Assembly: GCA_947483545.1 (NCBI GenBank)
Contig: CANKNP010000040.1
Location: 1 to 21,100 of the forward strand
DNA: 21,100 nucleotides
Reading direction: 5' to 3'
Origin: Deltaproteobacteria bacterium
GTDB lineage: Bacteria; Myxococcota; UBA796; SXON01
The notes beneath the pieces were generated by a model. That model was given only the letters and a program-made list of their open reading frames with translations, did not search any database and was not told the DNA's origin. A program made the translations under genes and the position numbers. Positions 7,528-14,077 of this stretch are shown in pieces; positions within the stretch are counted from its first letter, which is position 1; each line of letters starts with the position of its first letter.

Positions 7528-8715
7528 ATGTTTCCCATCGCAGCGCTCGGTTTCACCTTCCTCGGTCTGGAGCGTTGGCTCCCGGCCCGGCCGCTCCCAG
7601 AGGTTCAGGCCTGGTGGCCACGACTCCTGGCCGCCAACCTGTGCCAATTGCTCGTGGTGCTGGCGATCGGACCGCTCACGCAGCGCGTGGTGAGCCCGAT
7701 CCTGCCGCTCGGCGGAGCCGTCGCGGCGGGGTTGACTGCGTACCTGTTCTCGACGTTCGTGTGGTACTGGTGGCACCGGGCACGGCATGAGATCCAGCCG
7801 CTCTGGCTGGGTTTTCACCAGTTGCACCACAGCCCCTCGCGGATTGAAGTCGCGATGGCGTTCTACAAGCACCCGCTGGAGCAGGTCGCCAACGCGCTGT
7901 TGTCCGCTGCGGTGGCCGGCCCGCTGTTCGGGCTCTCGCCGGCGGCGGGGGTGTTGTACGCGGCGTGCTCGGCGCTCGCGGAGTTCATCTACCACTGCAA
8001 CATCCGGACCCCGCAGTGGCTCGGATGGTTCGTTCAACGCCCGGAGATGCACCGCGTTCATCACGCCCGCGGCCATCACACCCAGAACTTCTCAGACCTG
8101 CCGGTCTGGGACTGGCTGTTCGGCACGTACGCAAATCCGGCGACGTTCGACGGGGAGTGCGGCTTTGCGAACGAGGATCGGATCGGCGCGATGCTGCTCT
8201 TCCAAGACGTGCACGGAGAAGTTTCGCTCCGGAGCTACGGGCTGGCGGCGGTCACCTGCCTTGGCCTGGCCTCGGTGGTGGGCACGCTGGTCGAGCCGAT
8301 GGCCCCGCGACTTGGGGCGATGATCGCGGGGATTGGCAAGGTGTCGTTGATGTCACCGTTCCCGAAGGTGTTCTGCGCGATGGGCGACACAGAGCCGTGG
8401 ACGTGGGAACACACGCTCACGTTGACGTGGGCGGACGGGTCCGAGACGGCCGTACCGCTGGATCGAGAGGCCGCGCGGCGCCATATTGGCCCGTACCAAT
8501 ACCGAAATGCGACAGGCGCGGCGGTGGCGTATGGCCCCTGGCTCCCCGAGGACACTGTCACGGCCGCGTTGACCTGGACCGCCTGCGAGGATCCGAGCTT
8601 CCTCGCCGTGCTGGGCCTGCCCGCTGATCCTTCGCCTGTCGCCGTCCGCGTCGATTCCAACCCCCGGGCCGGCCTGCCCGGCACCCCCCGCTCGCAGGAG
8701 GTCTCATGTCTCTGA
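7528..8715 (+). CDS. Sterol desaturase / fatty acid hydroxylase family protein with extra C-terminal domain
   Basis: Membrane-bound di-iron hydroxylase or desaturase of the fatty acid hydroxylase superfamily, acting on a lipid in the inner membrane. The histidine clusters that ligate iron are intact: H83-x3-H87, H97-x2-H100-H101, H156 after a membrane segment, and H175-x2-H178-H179 with H183-H184. The catalytic part ends near residue 210, as in ordinary family members. About 185 further residues follow: membrane-like helices (about 225-265), then SLMSPFPKV and a soluble beta-rich domain with TLTLTWADGSETAVPLD and PYQYRNATGAAVAYG. That tail is not typical of sterol desaturases; its 'SPFP...W...DG...PL' layout recalls the soluble tail of some HTTM-domain proteins. 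I chose ATG 7528 because GAGAGG lies 5 nt upstream; TTG 7510 would be longer. The last codons overlap the HTTM gene by 10 bp, implying coupling. Confidence 0.88.
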   Translation: MFPIAALGFTFLGLERWLPARPLPEVQAWWPRLLAANLCQLLVVLAIGPLTQRVVSPILPLGGAVAAGLTAYLFSTFVWYWWHRARHEIQPLWLGFHQLHHSPSRIEVAMAFYKHPLEQVANALLSAAVAGPLFGLSPAAGVLYAACSALAEFIYHCNIRTPQWLGWFVQRPEMHRVHHARGHHTQNFSDLPVWDWLFGTYANPATFDGECGFANEDRIGAMLLFQDVHGEVSLRSYGLAAVTCLGLASVVGTLVEPMAPRLGAMIAGIGKVSLMSPFPKVFCAMGDTEPWTWEHTLTLTWADGSETAVPLDREAARRHIGPYQYRNATGAAVAYGPWLPEDTVTAALTWTACEDPSFLAVLGLPADPSPVAVRVDSNPRAGLPGTPRSQEVSCL

Positions 8716-9578
8716 TTGCCCGCGTCGCCATCGGCCTCTACCTCGTTGTGCATTATCTGAAGCTGCTCCCCTTCGCTGCGGCGATTTTCTCCTCGGAGGG
8801 TATGCTCGCCGACCCCGGCTTGAACCCCGGCGCCATGGCCGCGATCTCGCCGTTGTACGTGTGGGATAGCCCTGCGGTCGTCGAGGGCCTCGTGGCCAGC
8901 CTGATCGCGGTCTCGGTCAGCTACACGCTCGGGTTTCAGACCCGGACGATGGGGGTCTTGCTGGGCTTGGGCTCGCTGTTCCTCTGGCAGCGCAACATGC
9001 TGACGCTGAACCCCTCGCTCCCCTTCCTGGGGTTCTGGTTTGTCATCCAGGCCTTTTCGGCGCCCAATCCGGCGTGGTCCCTCGACCGCTGGCTGGCGCG
9101 CAGACGGGGTTTCACCGAATTCGTCGATTCGCTGCCCAACGACGTGACCGCAGCGCTCTGGCTGGTGTTCACCGTCGCGTACAGCTATTCCGGGTATACC
9201 AAGCTGATCAGCCCCTCGTGGCAATCAGGGCAGGCGGTCGGCTGGATGTTGAGCGGGCCGATCGGGCTGGACAATCCGCTCGCGCGCTTCGTCGCAGGGC
9301 TGCCCGAGCCCCTCTTGATGCTCTCGACCTGGGGCGTCGTCGGCTTGGAATTGCTGGCACCGCTGGCGTTGGTCCAACGTTTTCGGACCGCGTGGTGGTG
9401 GCTGGCGCTGGGGATGCACATGGGCTTGGTCTGCATGGTGGACTTGCAGGACATTTCGTTGGGGATGGTGGTGGTTCACCTTGCGCTGTACGGCCCGACC
9501 CGCGTGCGGGTGAGCGAGAAGAGCAGGGCCCCACAGCCAAGTTGGACCCCGGCGTCGTTGGCGAGCGCGCGGATGTAG
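8706..9578 (+). CDS. HTTM-like multi-pass membrane protein
   Basis: The 290-residue protein has about six to eight hydrophobic helices. It has the look of the HTTM family (membrane domain related to vitamin K-dependent gamma-carboxylase): an N-terminal ARVAIGLYLVVHYLKLLPF helix, a WQRNMLTLNPSLPFLGFW segment, a YSGYTKLISPSWQSG loop with an aromatic/Lys pattern, a WGVVGLELLAPLAL helix and a late GMHMGLVCMVDLQDISLGM His/Met-rich helix. Its soluble tail is very short compared with many HTTM proteins. It starts with ATG inside the end of the hydroxylase gene behind AGGAGG, so the two are translationally coupled and probably form one functional unit. The last 103 bp run antisense to the truB gene. 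The family call is from pattern memory, so moderate; membrane topology is certain. Confidence 0.75.
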   Translation: MSLIARVAIGLYLVVHYLKLLPFAAAIFSSEGMLADPGLNPGAMAAISPLYVWDSPAVVEGLVASLIAVSVSYTLGFQTRTMGVLLGLGSLFLWQRNMLTLNPSLPFLGFWFVIQAFSAPNPAWSLDRWLARRRGFTEFVDSLPNDVTAALWLVFTVAYSYSGYTKLISPSWQSGQAVGWMLSGPIGLDNPLARFVAGLPEPLLMLSTWGVVGLELLAPLALVQRFRTAWWWLALGMHMGLVCMVDLQDISLGMVVVHLALYGPTRVRVSEKSRAPQPSWTPASLASARM

Positions 9579-10204
9579 GTGCCGCTCGTGACGGTCAACG
9601 TCGCGGTGGCGAGGACCAGCGGGCGATCCACCTCGCAGATCTGCTCCCAGTCCGCGATGGCGTCGGACTGGCGAAAGGGACCGCGGACGCGGAGGATGCG
9701 GGTGCGGAGGTCGTCGAGCAGGATGGACGGGCGAAGCTCCTGGGCCTCCACTTCCCTGACCGCGGTCACCCCCATGGCCCGCGTCGGGATCGTGATTTCC
9801 TCCAGGCGATTCTCCCGAGCCCAGGCGTGCAGCGGGCGTCCGCGCACCTTGTAGGCGGACCACACCGGGATGGGCAGCGTGTGCGTGCCGGCCAAATCCC
9901 GGAGGGACGACACACAGCAGGCGATGTCAGGGGAGCCGCCCGCAGAGACGCGCCCCAACGCATCGAAGGTGTCACTCCGCACCCCGAACAGCACGCCCGC
10001 GACGTACTCCTTGTCGTGTGTCAGGTGCTCGGGCAGCGCAAACCGGTCTGCCCCGGTGAGCACCAGCAGAACGCCCCCCGCCATCGGATCCAGCCGCCCG
10101 GCGTAGACCATCGCCTCGCCCAGCAGCTCGGGGGTTTTCACCCGGTGATCCTCCATCGCCTCCAGCGGCGTCCAACCCGGGGGTTTGTGCAGCGGGAAAA
10201 TCAC
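9476..10204 (-). CDS. truB: tRNA pseudouridine(55) synthase TruB
   Basis: Converts U55 of tRNA to pseudouridine in the T-loop. Conserved blocks are all present: LHKPPGWTP at the N-terminus, the catalytic GRLDPMAGGVLL (nucleophile Asp about residue 39), DKEYVAGVLFGVRSDTFDA with the conserved Tyr, PIPVWSAYKVRGRPLHAWAR, and TVTSGTYIRALANDAG followed by LGCGALLFSLTRTRVGPY. At 242 residues it is shorter than E. coli TruB and lacks a C-terminal PUA-type extension. GTG 10204 begins right after the stop of the polyprenyl-synthetase homologue (TAG, then one base, then GTG), indicating coupling; a TTG at 10225 would add seven residues. The usual infB-rbfA-truB-rpsO context is absent, and a GRLDPMA-type catalytic block is uncommon among classical TruB, so a divergent or horizontally acquired copy is possible. 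Confidence 0.9.
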   Translation of the reverse strand: MIFPLHKPPGWTPLEAMEDHRVKTPELLGEAMVYAGRLDPMAGGVLLVLTGADRFALPEHLTHDKEYVAGVLFGVRSDTFDALGRVSAGGSPDIACCVSSLRDLAGTHTLPIPVWSAYKVRGRPLHAWARENRLEEITIPTRAMGVTAVREVEAQELRPSILLDDLRTRILRVRGPFRQSDAIADWEQICEVDRPLVLATATLTVTSGTYIRALANDAGVQLGCGALLFSLTRTRVGPYSAR

Positions 10205-10205
10205 C

Positions 10206-11207
10206 CTACCCCGCCAGGCTCCCAATAATCCGGTCCATCGCCCCCCTCGCCGGGGTCTCCGGCAGCTCGCTCAGCGCCCGCTGCGCGCTCCAGACGCGCT
10301 CCAACATCGCCTCGCGGCCCCGCCCGATCGCCCCCGTCGCCCCGACCCGCTCAGCCACGACCGCGGCAGCGTCGAGATCCTCGAAGTCCCCGAGGGTCCG
10401 CCACAGCGCGTAGAGCCCGGCGTCATCCTGGGCCGCGATCGCGATCGGGAGCACGGGTCGCCCGCTCGCGGCCAACCGGACCAGAGACTCCAAGCCGTCG
10501 GTGGAATCGAACGCGGCCAGATCCTCGGCCAATTGAAATGCGACGCCGGTGTGACGACCGTAGCGCCCAAGCCTGGTCAGCGCCGGACGGCTCACGCCGG
10601 CCAGCCGCCCGCCCGCCCGACAGGAGAACGCGAGCACCGCGCCGGCCTGGCTCTCCGCATGCTGGACCACGTCGGCGGGGCTCGGCACCCGCTCATGGAG
10701 GGCCGCGCCGAGGGCCTGGCCTTCGGTCACCTCCCGCAGCGCGTCCAAAGCGTCCCCGAGGATCTCGGGGGCGGGGGCGCGACGCGCGATCTCCAAGGCC
10801 CGAAGCGTCAAGTGGTTGCCGCCCAGCCAGTGGCTGGCTCGGTTCAACACCCGACGCGCGGCCCGGCGACGAAGGCCCTCGCGCCGGCCCAACGCGGCGT
10901 CGTGCAAGAGGACTGCTGCGTGGAGCAGCTCGGCGACGAGCGCCACGTCTTGCGTCCCGGCGGTCGGCCCGGTGCCCGTCCCCGTGGAGGCCGCGAGGTG
11001 GACGAGCACGGGCCGGATGCGCGGCACGCCGCCCGAGAAGAGCTCGTCGGGGGCGATGCCGTACGCGCTCCCCTCCCCGCCGATCAGCGTCGCCAGCGTC
11101 TCCTCGACCCGGCCGGGCTCCCTCAGCTCCTGCGCGAGCCGCTCGACCTCGGCGAGCACACGGCGGCGCCCAGACGTGGCGCGGGTGCTCGAACGGGTCG
11201 GGGTCAT
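10206..11207 (-). CDS. Polyprenyl synthetase homologue with degenerate Asp-rich motifs
   Basis: All-helical protein of 333 residues that aligns with trans-isoprenyl diphosphate synthases: IRPVLVHLAA near 64-73, AELLHAAVLLHDAALG (92-107) at the first Asp-rich motif, GGNHLTL (129-135) where family members have GDxL, and YGRHTGVAFQLAEDLAAFD (216-234) at the second. The metal-binding motifs are eroded: the first DDxxD reads D103-A-A-L-G, the second reads E228-D229-L-A-A, and the GD Asp is Asn131. Active enzymes need these Asp residues to bind Mg-diphosphate, so classical prenyl transfer is doubtful; it could be a non-catalytic partner subunit or have another role. I chose ATG 11207; a longer form from 11321 would translate the 31-bp tandem repeats. 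It is coupled to truB downstream. Confidence 0.8.
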   Translation of the reverse strand: MTPTRSSTRATSGRRRVLAEVERLAQELREPGRVEETLATLIGGEGSAYGIAPDELFSGGVPRIRPVLVHLAASTGTGTGPTAGTQDVALVAELLHAAVLLHDAALGRREGLRRRAARRVLNRASHWLGGNHLTLRALEIARRAPAPEILGDALDALREVTEGQALGAALHERVPSPADVVQHAESQAGAVLAFSCRAGGRLAGVSRPALTRLGRYGRHTGVAFQLAEDLAAFDSTDGLESLVRLAASGRPVLPIAIAAQDDAGLYALWRTLGDFEDLDAAAVVAERVGATGAIGRGREAMLERVWSAQRALSELPETPARGAMDRIIGSLAG

Positions 11208-11257
11208 GGGGCCGGGGTATCGCGCTCCTCGGACCCCGGGGCGCAGGAACGGTGCAG

Positions 11258-11343
11258 ATGAGCCGAACGGAGGGCCTCCGAAAATTCCATGAGCCGACCG
11301 GAGGGCCTCCGAAAATTCCATGAGCCGAACGGAGGGCCTCCGG
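11258..11343. repeat. 31-bp direct tandem repeat, about 2.8 copies, with palindromic core
   Basis: Units begin at 11258, 11289 and 11320. The first two are complete and differ by one base (GCCGAACGG versus GCCGACCGG); the third is cut after about 24 bases. Each unit starts ATGAGCCG and holds the palindrome CGGAGGGCCTCCG (6-bp arms, one central base), with AAAATTCC joining units. Since 31 is not a multiple of 3, the repeat is not a simple peptide repeat, though it contains short out-of-phase reading frames. It lies in the promoter region between the polyprenyl-synthetase homologue and the small membrane protein gene. Confidence 0.85.
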
Positions 11344-11407
11344 TCCCAGCGTTGGCCCTGGCCTCGCCCGGCCCCCCACGTTACCCTCCGCCCCCTTCGG
11401 AGGTCCG

Positions 11408-11653
11408 ATGTCTCGCACGGTTTTCTGGCTGCTTGGCGGCGCGCTCTGCGCGGCAGGCATCATGTCGTTGCTGTTCAGCTTCGGTGCCGACTACGGGGAC
11501 TTCTCGACCTCGCTCTCCGCCGCTGGCAACGACGGCATGGAAGACATCCGGACCACGGACATGTTCCCTGTCGCGCTTCTGTGCATCGGCCTCGGCGCGC
11601 CGATCCTGATCGGGCTCAACGCGACCGCGTGGCGGAAGACCGGCGGGTACTGA
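11408..11653 (+). CDS. Small membrane protein, two predicted TM helices
   Basis: The 81-residue protein has a hydrophobic helix at about 5-26 (VFWLLGGALCAAGIMSLLF), a polar central loop with FGADYGDFSTSLSAAGNDG and DIRTTD, and a second helix at about 52-72 (FPVALLCIGLGAPILIGL), ending in RKTGGY. I do not recognise a family. The start is well supported by GGAGG at 11399-11403, 4-5 nt before the ATG at 11408. Its TGA stop abuts the TTG start of nadE (TGATTG), so the two are almost certainly one transcript with translational coupling. A helper role for the NAD synthetase is not implied by the sequence; co-expression is. Confidence 0.75.
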   Translation: MSRTVFWLLGGALCAAGIMSLLFSFGADYGDFSTSLSAAGNDGMEDIRTTDMFPVALLCIGLGAPILIGLNATAWRKTGGY

Positions 11654-13267
11654 TTGCGCGTCTGCATCGGGCAGATCGCACCTGTCGTCGGGGATGTCCG
11701 CGCCAACGGGGCGCTCTGCCGGGGCGTGATCGCCCAGGCCGTGGAAGGCGGCGCGCGGGTGGTGGTGCTGCCTGAGCTTGCGATCTGTGGATACCCACCG
11801 CGGGATCTCGTCTCCAGACCCGATCTCGTCGCCGCGTGCCGGGCCGAGGCCGAGGCGGTCGCTGCGGCGACGGCCGGGTCCGAGATCATCGCGATCTTCG
11901 GCACCCCGTGGGAGGCCGGGGGGCTCCGCAATTCGGCGGTCGTCTGCTACCACGGCGAGATCGTCGCCGTTCGCCACAAGACGCTGCTCCCCACCTACGA
12001 TGTGTTCGACGAAGGCCGGTATTTTGTGCCCGAGACGGCCCCGCGCATGGTCTCGGTAGGCGGCTTGTCTCTCGCCGTCACCGTGTGCGAGGACCTGTGG
12101 AATGAGCCGGGCCTGTTCCCGGGCCAGGGCTACGCGATCGACCCTGTCGCGCGGCTCTCCGGCGCCGACCTCATGGTGAACTTGTCTGCTTCTCCCTACC
12201 ATCACGGCAAGGCCAAGGTCCGGCGGGCGCTGGTCTCGGCCCAGGCGGTTCAGGCTCGGTCCGCGCTTGTGTACTGCAACCAGGTGGGCGGCAACGACGA
12301 GCTGGTGTTCGATGGCGCCTCGCTCGTCGCGGATCGGCACGGCAACATGCTGGCGCAGCTCCCCGCGTTTGAATCTGCGATCACGCTTGTCGAGACCGAC
12401 GCTGAGCCCGTGAACGTGGTCGATCCCTGCTTCGAAGCCGAGGTCCTCGACGCGCTCACCCTCGGCGTGCGCGACTACGCGGCGCGGTGCGGGTTCAAGC
12501 GGGCGTTGGTTGGGCTCTCCGGCGGGATCGACAGCGCCGTGGTCCTGTGCATCGCCGTCCGGGCCCTCGGCGCTGCGAATTGCCTCGCCATCGGCATGCC
12601 CGGGCCCTTCTCGTCCGCTGGGTCGATCACAGACGCCCGCTCGCTCGCCGAAACCCTCGGGGTCCGTTTCGAGGTGCTGCCCATCCTCGCGGTCCAAGGT
12701 GCGTACGAAAATACGCTGGCGCCGATCTTTGACGGTTGGAAGCGCGACGTTACCGAGGAGAACCTACAGGCCCGCAGCCGAGGCGCGCTCCTGATGGCCA
12801 TCTCGAACAAGATGGGCCACCTCGTGCTCACGACCGGCAACAAGTCGGAAATTGCGGTTGGCTACTGCACGCTCTATGGCGACATGTGCGGGGGACTGGC
12901 GGTGATCTCGGATGTTTTCAAGACCGATGTCTACAGGCTCGCCGCGCATCTGAATCGGGCCGGCGAGGTGATTCCTGCCGCGACGATTGAAAAAGCCCCG
13001 TCGGCGGAATTGGCGCCCAATCAGACGGACCAGGATTCGTTACCCCCTTACCCAGTGCTCGACGCGCTGCTGGCCTTGCACATCGAAGGGGGCAAGGGCC
13101 CGGAGGAGATCATCGCGGCGGGGTTTGATCCGGCGTTGGTGCATCGGGTGATCGGGTTGGTGGTGCGGAGCGAATACAAACGCTGGCAGGCGGCACCCGG
13201 CATTCGGGTGACGAGCCGGGCGTTCGGGGGCGGTCGTCGGATGCCGGTCGCGCAGCGATGGCGGTGA
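11654..13267 (+). CDS. nadE: Glutamine-dependent NAD+ synthetase
   Basis: Last step of NAD biosynthesis: amidates nicotinate adenine dinucleotide to NAD+, using ATP and glutamine. The 537-residue protein is a full two-domain enzyme. The N-terminal glutaminase (nitrilase fold, about 1-255) has Glu41 in VLPELAICGYPPRD, Lys109 in RHKTLLPTYDVFDE and Cys145 in VTVCEDLW. The C-terminal synthetase (about 265-537) has the pyrophosphatase loop SGGIDS at 289-294, LTTGNKSEIAVGYCTLYGD, FKTDVYRLA and the KAPSAELAPNQTDQDSLPPY segment that closes over the substrate. Length and order match the bacterial glutamine-dependent type. The start is TTG at 11654, directly after the stop of the small membrane protein; MRVCIGQIAP is the expected N-terminus. 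No other start fits, so translation probably relies on coupling. Confidence 0.96.
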   Translation: MRVCIGQIAPVVGDVRANGALCRGVIAQAVEGGARVVVLPELAICGYPPRDLVSRPDLVAACRAEAEAVAAATAGSEIIAIFGTPWEAGGLRNSAVVCYHGEIVAVRHKTLLPTYDVFDEGRYFVPETAPRMVSVGGLSLAVTVCEDLWNEPGLFPGQGYAIDPVARLSGADLMVNLSASPYHHGKAKVRRALVSAQAVQARSALVYCNQVGGNDELVFDGASLVADRHGNMLAQLPAFESAITLVETDAEPVNVVDPCFEAEVLDALTLGVRDYAARCGFKRALVGLSGGIDSAVVLCIAVRALGAANCLAIGMPGPFSSAGSITDARSLAETLGVRFEVLPILAVQGAYENTLAPIFDGWKRDVTEENLQARSRGALLMAISNKMGHLVLTTGNKSEIAVGYCTLYGDMCGGLAVISDVFKTDVYRLAAHLNRAGEVIPAATIEKAPSAELAPNQTDQDSLPPYPVLDALLALHIEGGKGPEEIIAAGFDPALVHRVIGLVVRSEYKRWQAAPGIRVTSRAFGGGRRMPVAQRWR

Positions 13268-13280
13268 CATGCGGCGAGTT

Positions 13281-13338
13281 GGGCGGCTTGGCGCCCTTGC
13301 CGCGCCGCCGGCCGAGGCCGTAGAACGCCGCTGATCCC
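13281..13338. repeat. Intergenic repeat copy B with hairpin, downstream of nadE
   Basis: Contains GGGCGGCTTGG (13281-13291), also found at 3518-3528, and the block 13307-13338 with GGCCGTAGAACGCCGCTG, which differs by one base from the block in copy A at 3671-3705. Within it GGCGGC (13282-13287) can pair with GCCGCC (13304-13309), a hairpin that might end nadE transcripts, although no U-tract follows. Copy A is longer (about 188 bp between the same end motifs, against about 58 bp here). Confidence 0.5.
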
Positions 13339-13362
13339 CAGGCGGGCGGATACTCTGGTGGC

Positions 13363-14070
13363 ATGCTCCACCTGCTCGCGACCTCCCTGACCCTATCGTC
13401 CCCGTTGGCCTGCACCGGGGGCGACTCAGGCGGGCCTGAGCCCGAGGTGGCGTACGAAGGAGACGAAGCCGGCGAGTGTACCGATGGCGCGGACAATGAC
13501 CGGGATGGGGACTTCGACTGCGAGGATGCGGAGTGCGAGGCCTCGCCGGACTGCCATCCGGACACGGACGCGGATGCGGACACCGACGCTGACGCGGACG
13601 CCGACGCCGACACGGATGCCGATGCCGACACCGACACCGATGCGGACACCGACGCCGATGCGGACACCGACACCGATCCCGGGTTTGAAATCGTTGACTT
13701 CACCGGGGGCGTCCTGACCGACGGGTGGTTGAACTTCACACTGACAACGTCCACCCCCGCGAGTCTCGTGGAGCTGGACATGACCGAAACGGCCGACAGC
13801 TTTCTGTACCATGAGTACCACGACGAGTTCGTGCTCTACACCGTGAACGCGGACGGGTCCGAGACCTACCTGCTGGAGCTGGAGGCCGTCACCTCGCAGT
13901 CTGACGTAGGCCCCGGAACCACCTTGCTCTACGCTGAGAGCATCGTCGCGGGGATGACGTTCTTGCTGAGGGCGACGAACCCGGCCTCGGAGACGGCTTG
14001 TGTGGTGTTCGGGGAGAGTTCGACGTACTACGCCCACATCTGCACAAACTACGTTTCTACAGCCCGGTGA
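13363..14070 (+). CDS. Secreted or lipoprotein-like protein with metal-binding motif and Asp-rich linker
   Basis: The 235-residue protein starts with a short hydrophobic segment ending SPLAC (Cys17), a weak lipobox without a basic n-region, so lipidation is plausible but not certain. Residues about 37-65 carry the Cys-framed DGADNDRDGDFDC motif, known from many myxobacterial surface proteins as a putative calcium-binding loop. Residues 67-105 are an unbroken alternation of Asp with Thr or Ala (39 residues), an extended acidic linker. The remaining ~130 residues form a probable beta-sandwich (FEIVDFTGGVLTDGWLNF onward) with two late Cys residues and no family I recognise. The likely role is a surface-displayed domain on a calcium-responsive stalk. 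The ATG at 13363 follows GGTGG. The next gene starts 8 bp after its stop. Confidence 0.82.
   Translation: MLHLLATSLTLSSPLACTGGDSGGPEPEVAYEGDEAGECTDGADNDRDGDFDCEDAECEASPDCHPDTDADADTDADADADADTDADADTDTDADTDADADTDTDPGFEIVDFTGGVLTDGWLNFTLTTSTPASLVELDMTETADSFLYHEYHDEFVLYTVNADGSETYLLELEAVTSQSDVGPGTTLLYAESIVAGMTFLLRATNPASETACVVFGESSTYYAHICTNYVSTAR
13561..13677 (+). repeat. Hexanucleotide-type low-complexity tract encoding (Asp-Thr/Ala)n
   Basis: These 117 bp encode 39 residues of strictly alternating Asp with Thr or Ala. Third positions vary freely (GAC/GAT, ACC/ACG, GCG/GCC/GCT), so the amino-acid pattern is kept while the DNA repeat has drifted. Such tracts can change length by slippage or recombination. 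Confidence 0.85.
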
Positions 14071-14077
14071 GGATCCC

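Noticed and set aside
7287..7790. Open frame of 167 codons in the divergent intergenic region and the start of the hydroxylase gene.
   Set aside because: Mixed, low-complexity composition, no ribosome-binding site, and it runs out of frame into the hydroxylase gene, which has a strong Shine-Dalgarno at its own ATG.
9074..10228. Plus-strand open frame of 384 codons over the HTTM and truB genes.
   Set aside because: The antisense frame encodes conserved TruB blocks and this one shows no domain signal.
11208..11321. N-terminal extension of the polyprenyl-synthetase homologue from 11321.
   Set aside because: It would translate the tandem repeats into a peptide with no counterpart in the family; ATG 11207 gives a normal N-terminus.
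11258..11343. Possible CRISPR array at the 31-bp repeats.
   Set aside because: The copies are directly adjacent with no spacers and no cas genes are nearby.
11381..12697. Minus-strand open frame of 438 codons across nadE.
   Set aside because: Antisense to fully conserved catalytic motifs of NAD synthetase; Arg/Asp-rich composition without recognisable features.
5682..13267. Idea that the carbon-nitrogen hydrolase and NAD synthetase form one NAD pathway cluster.
   Set aside because: They share only the nitrilase fold, are 6 kb apart with opposite-strand genes between, and the NAD synthetase already has its own glutaminase domain.
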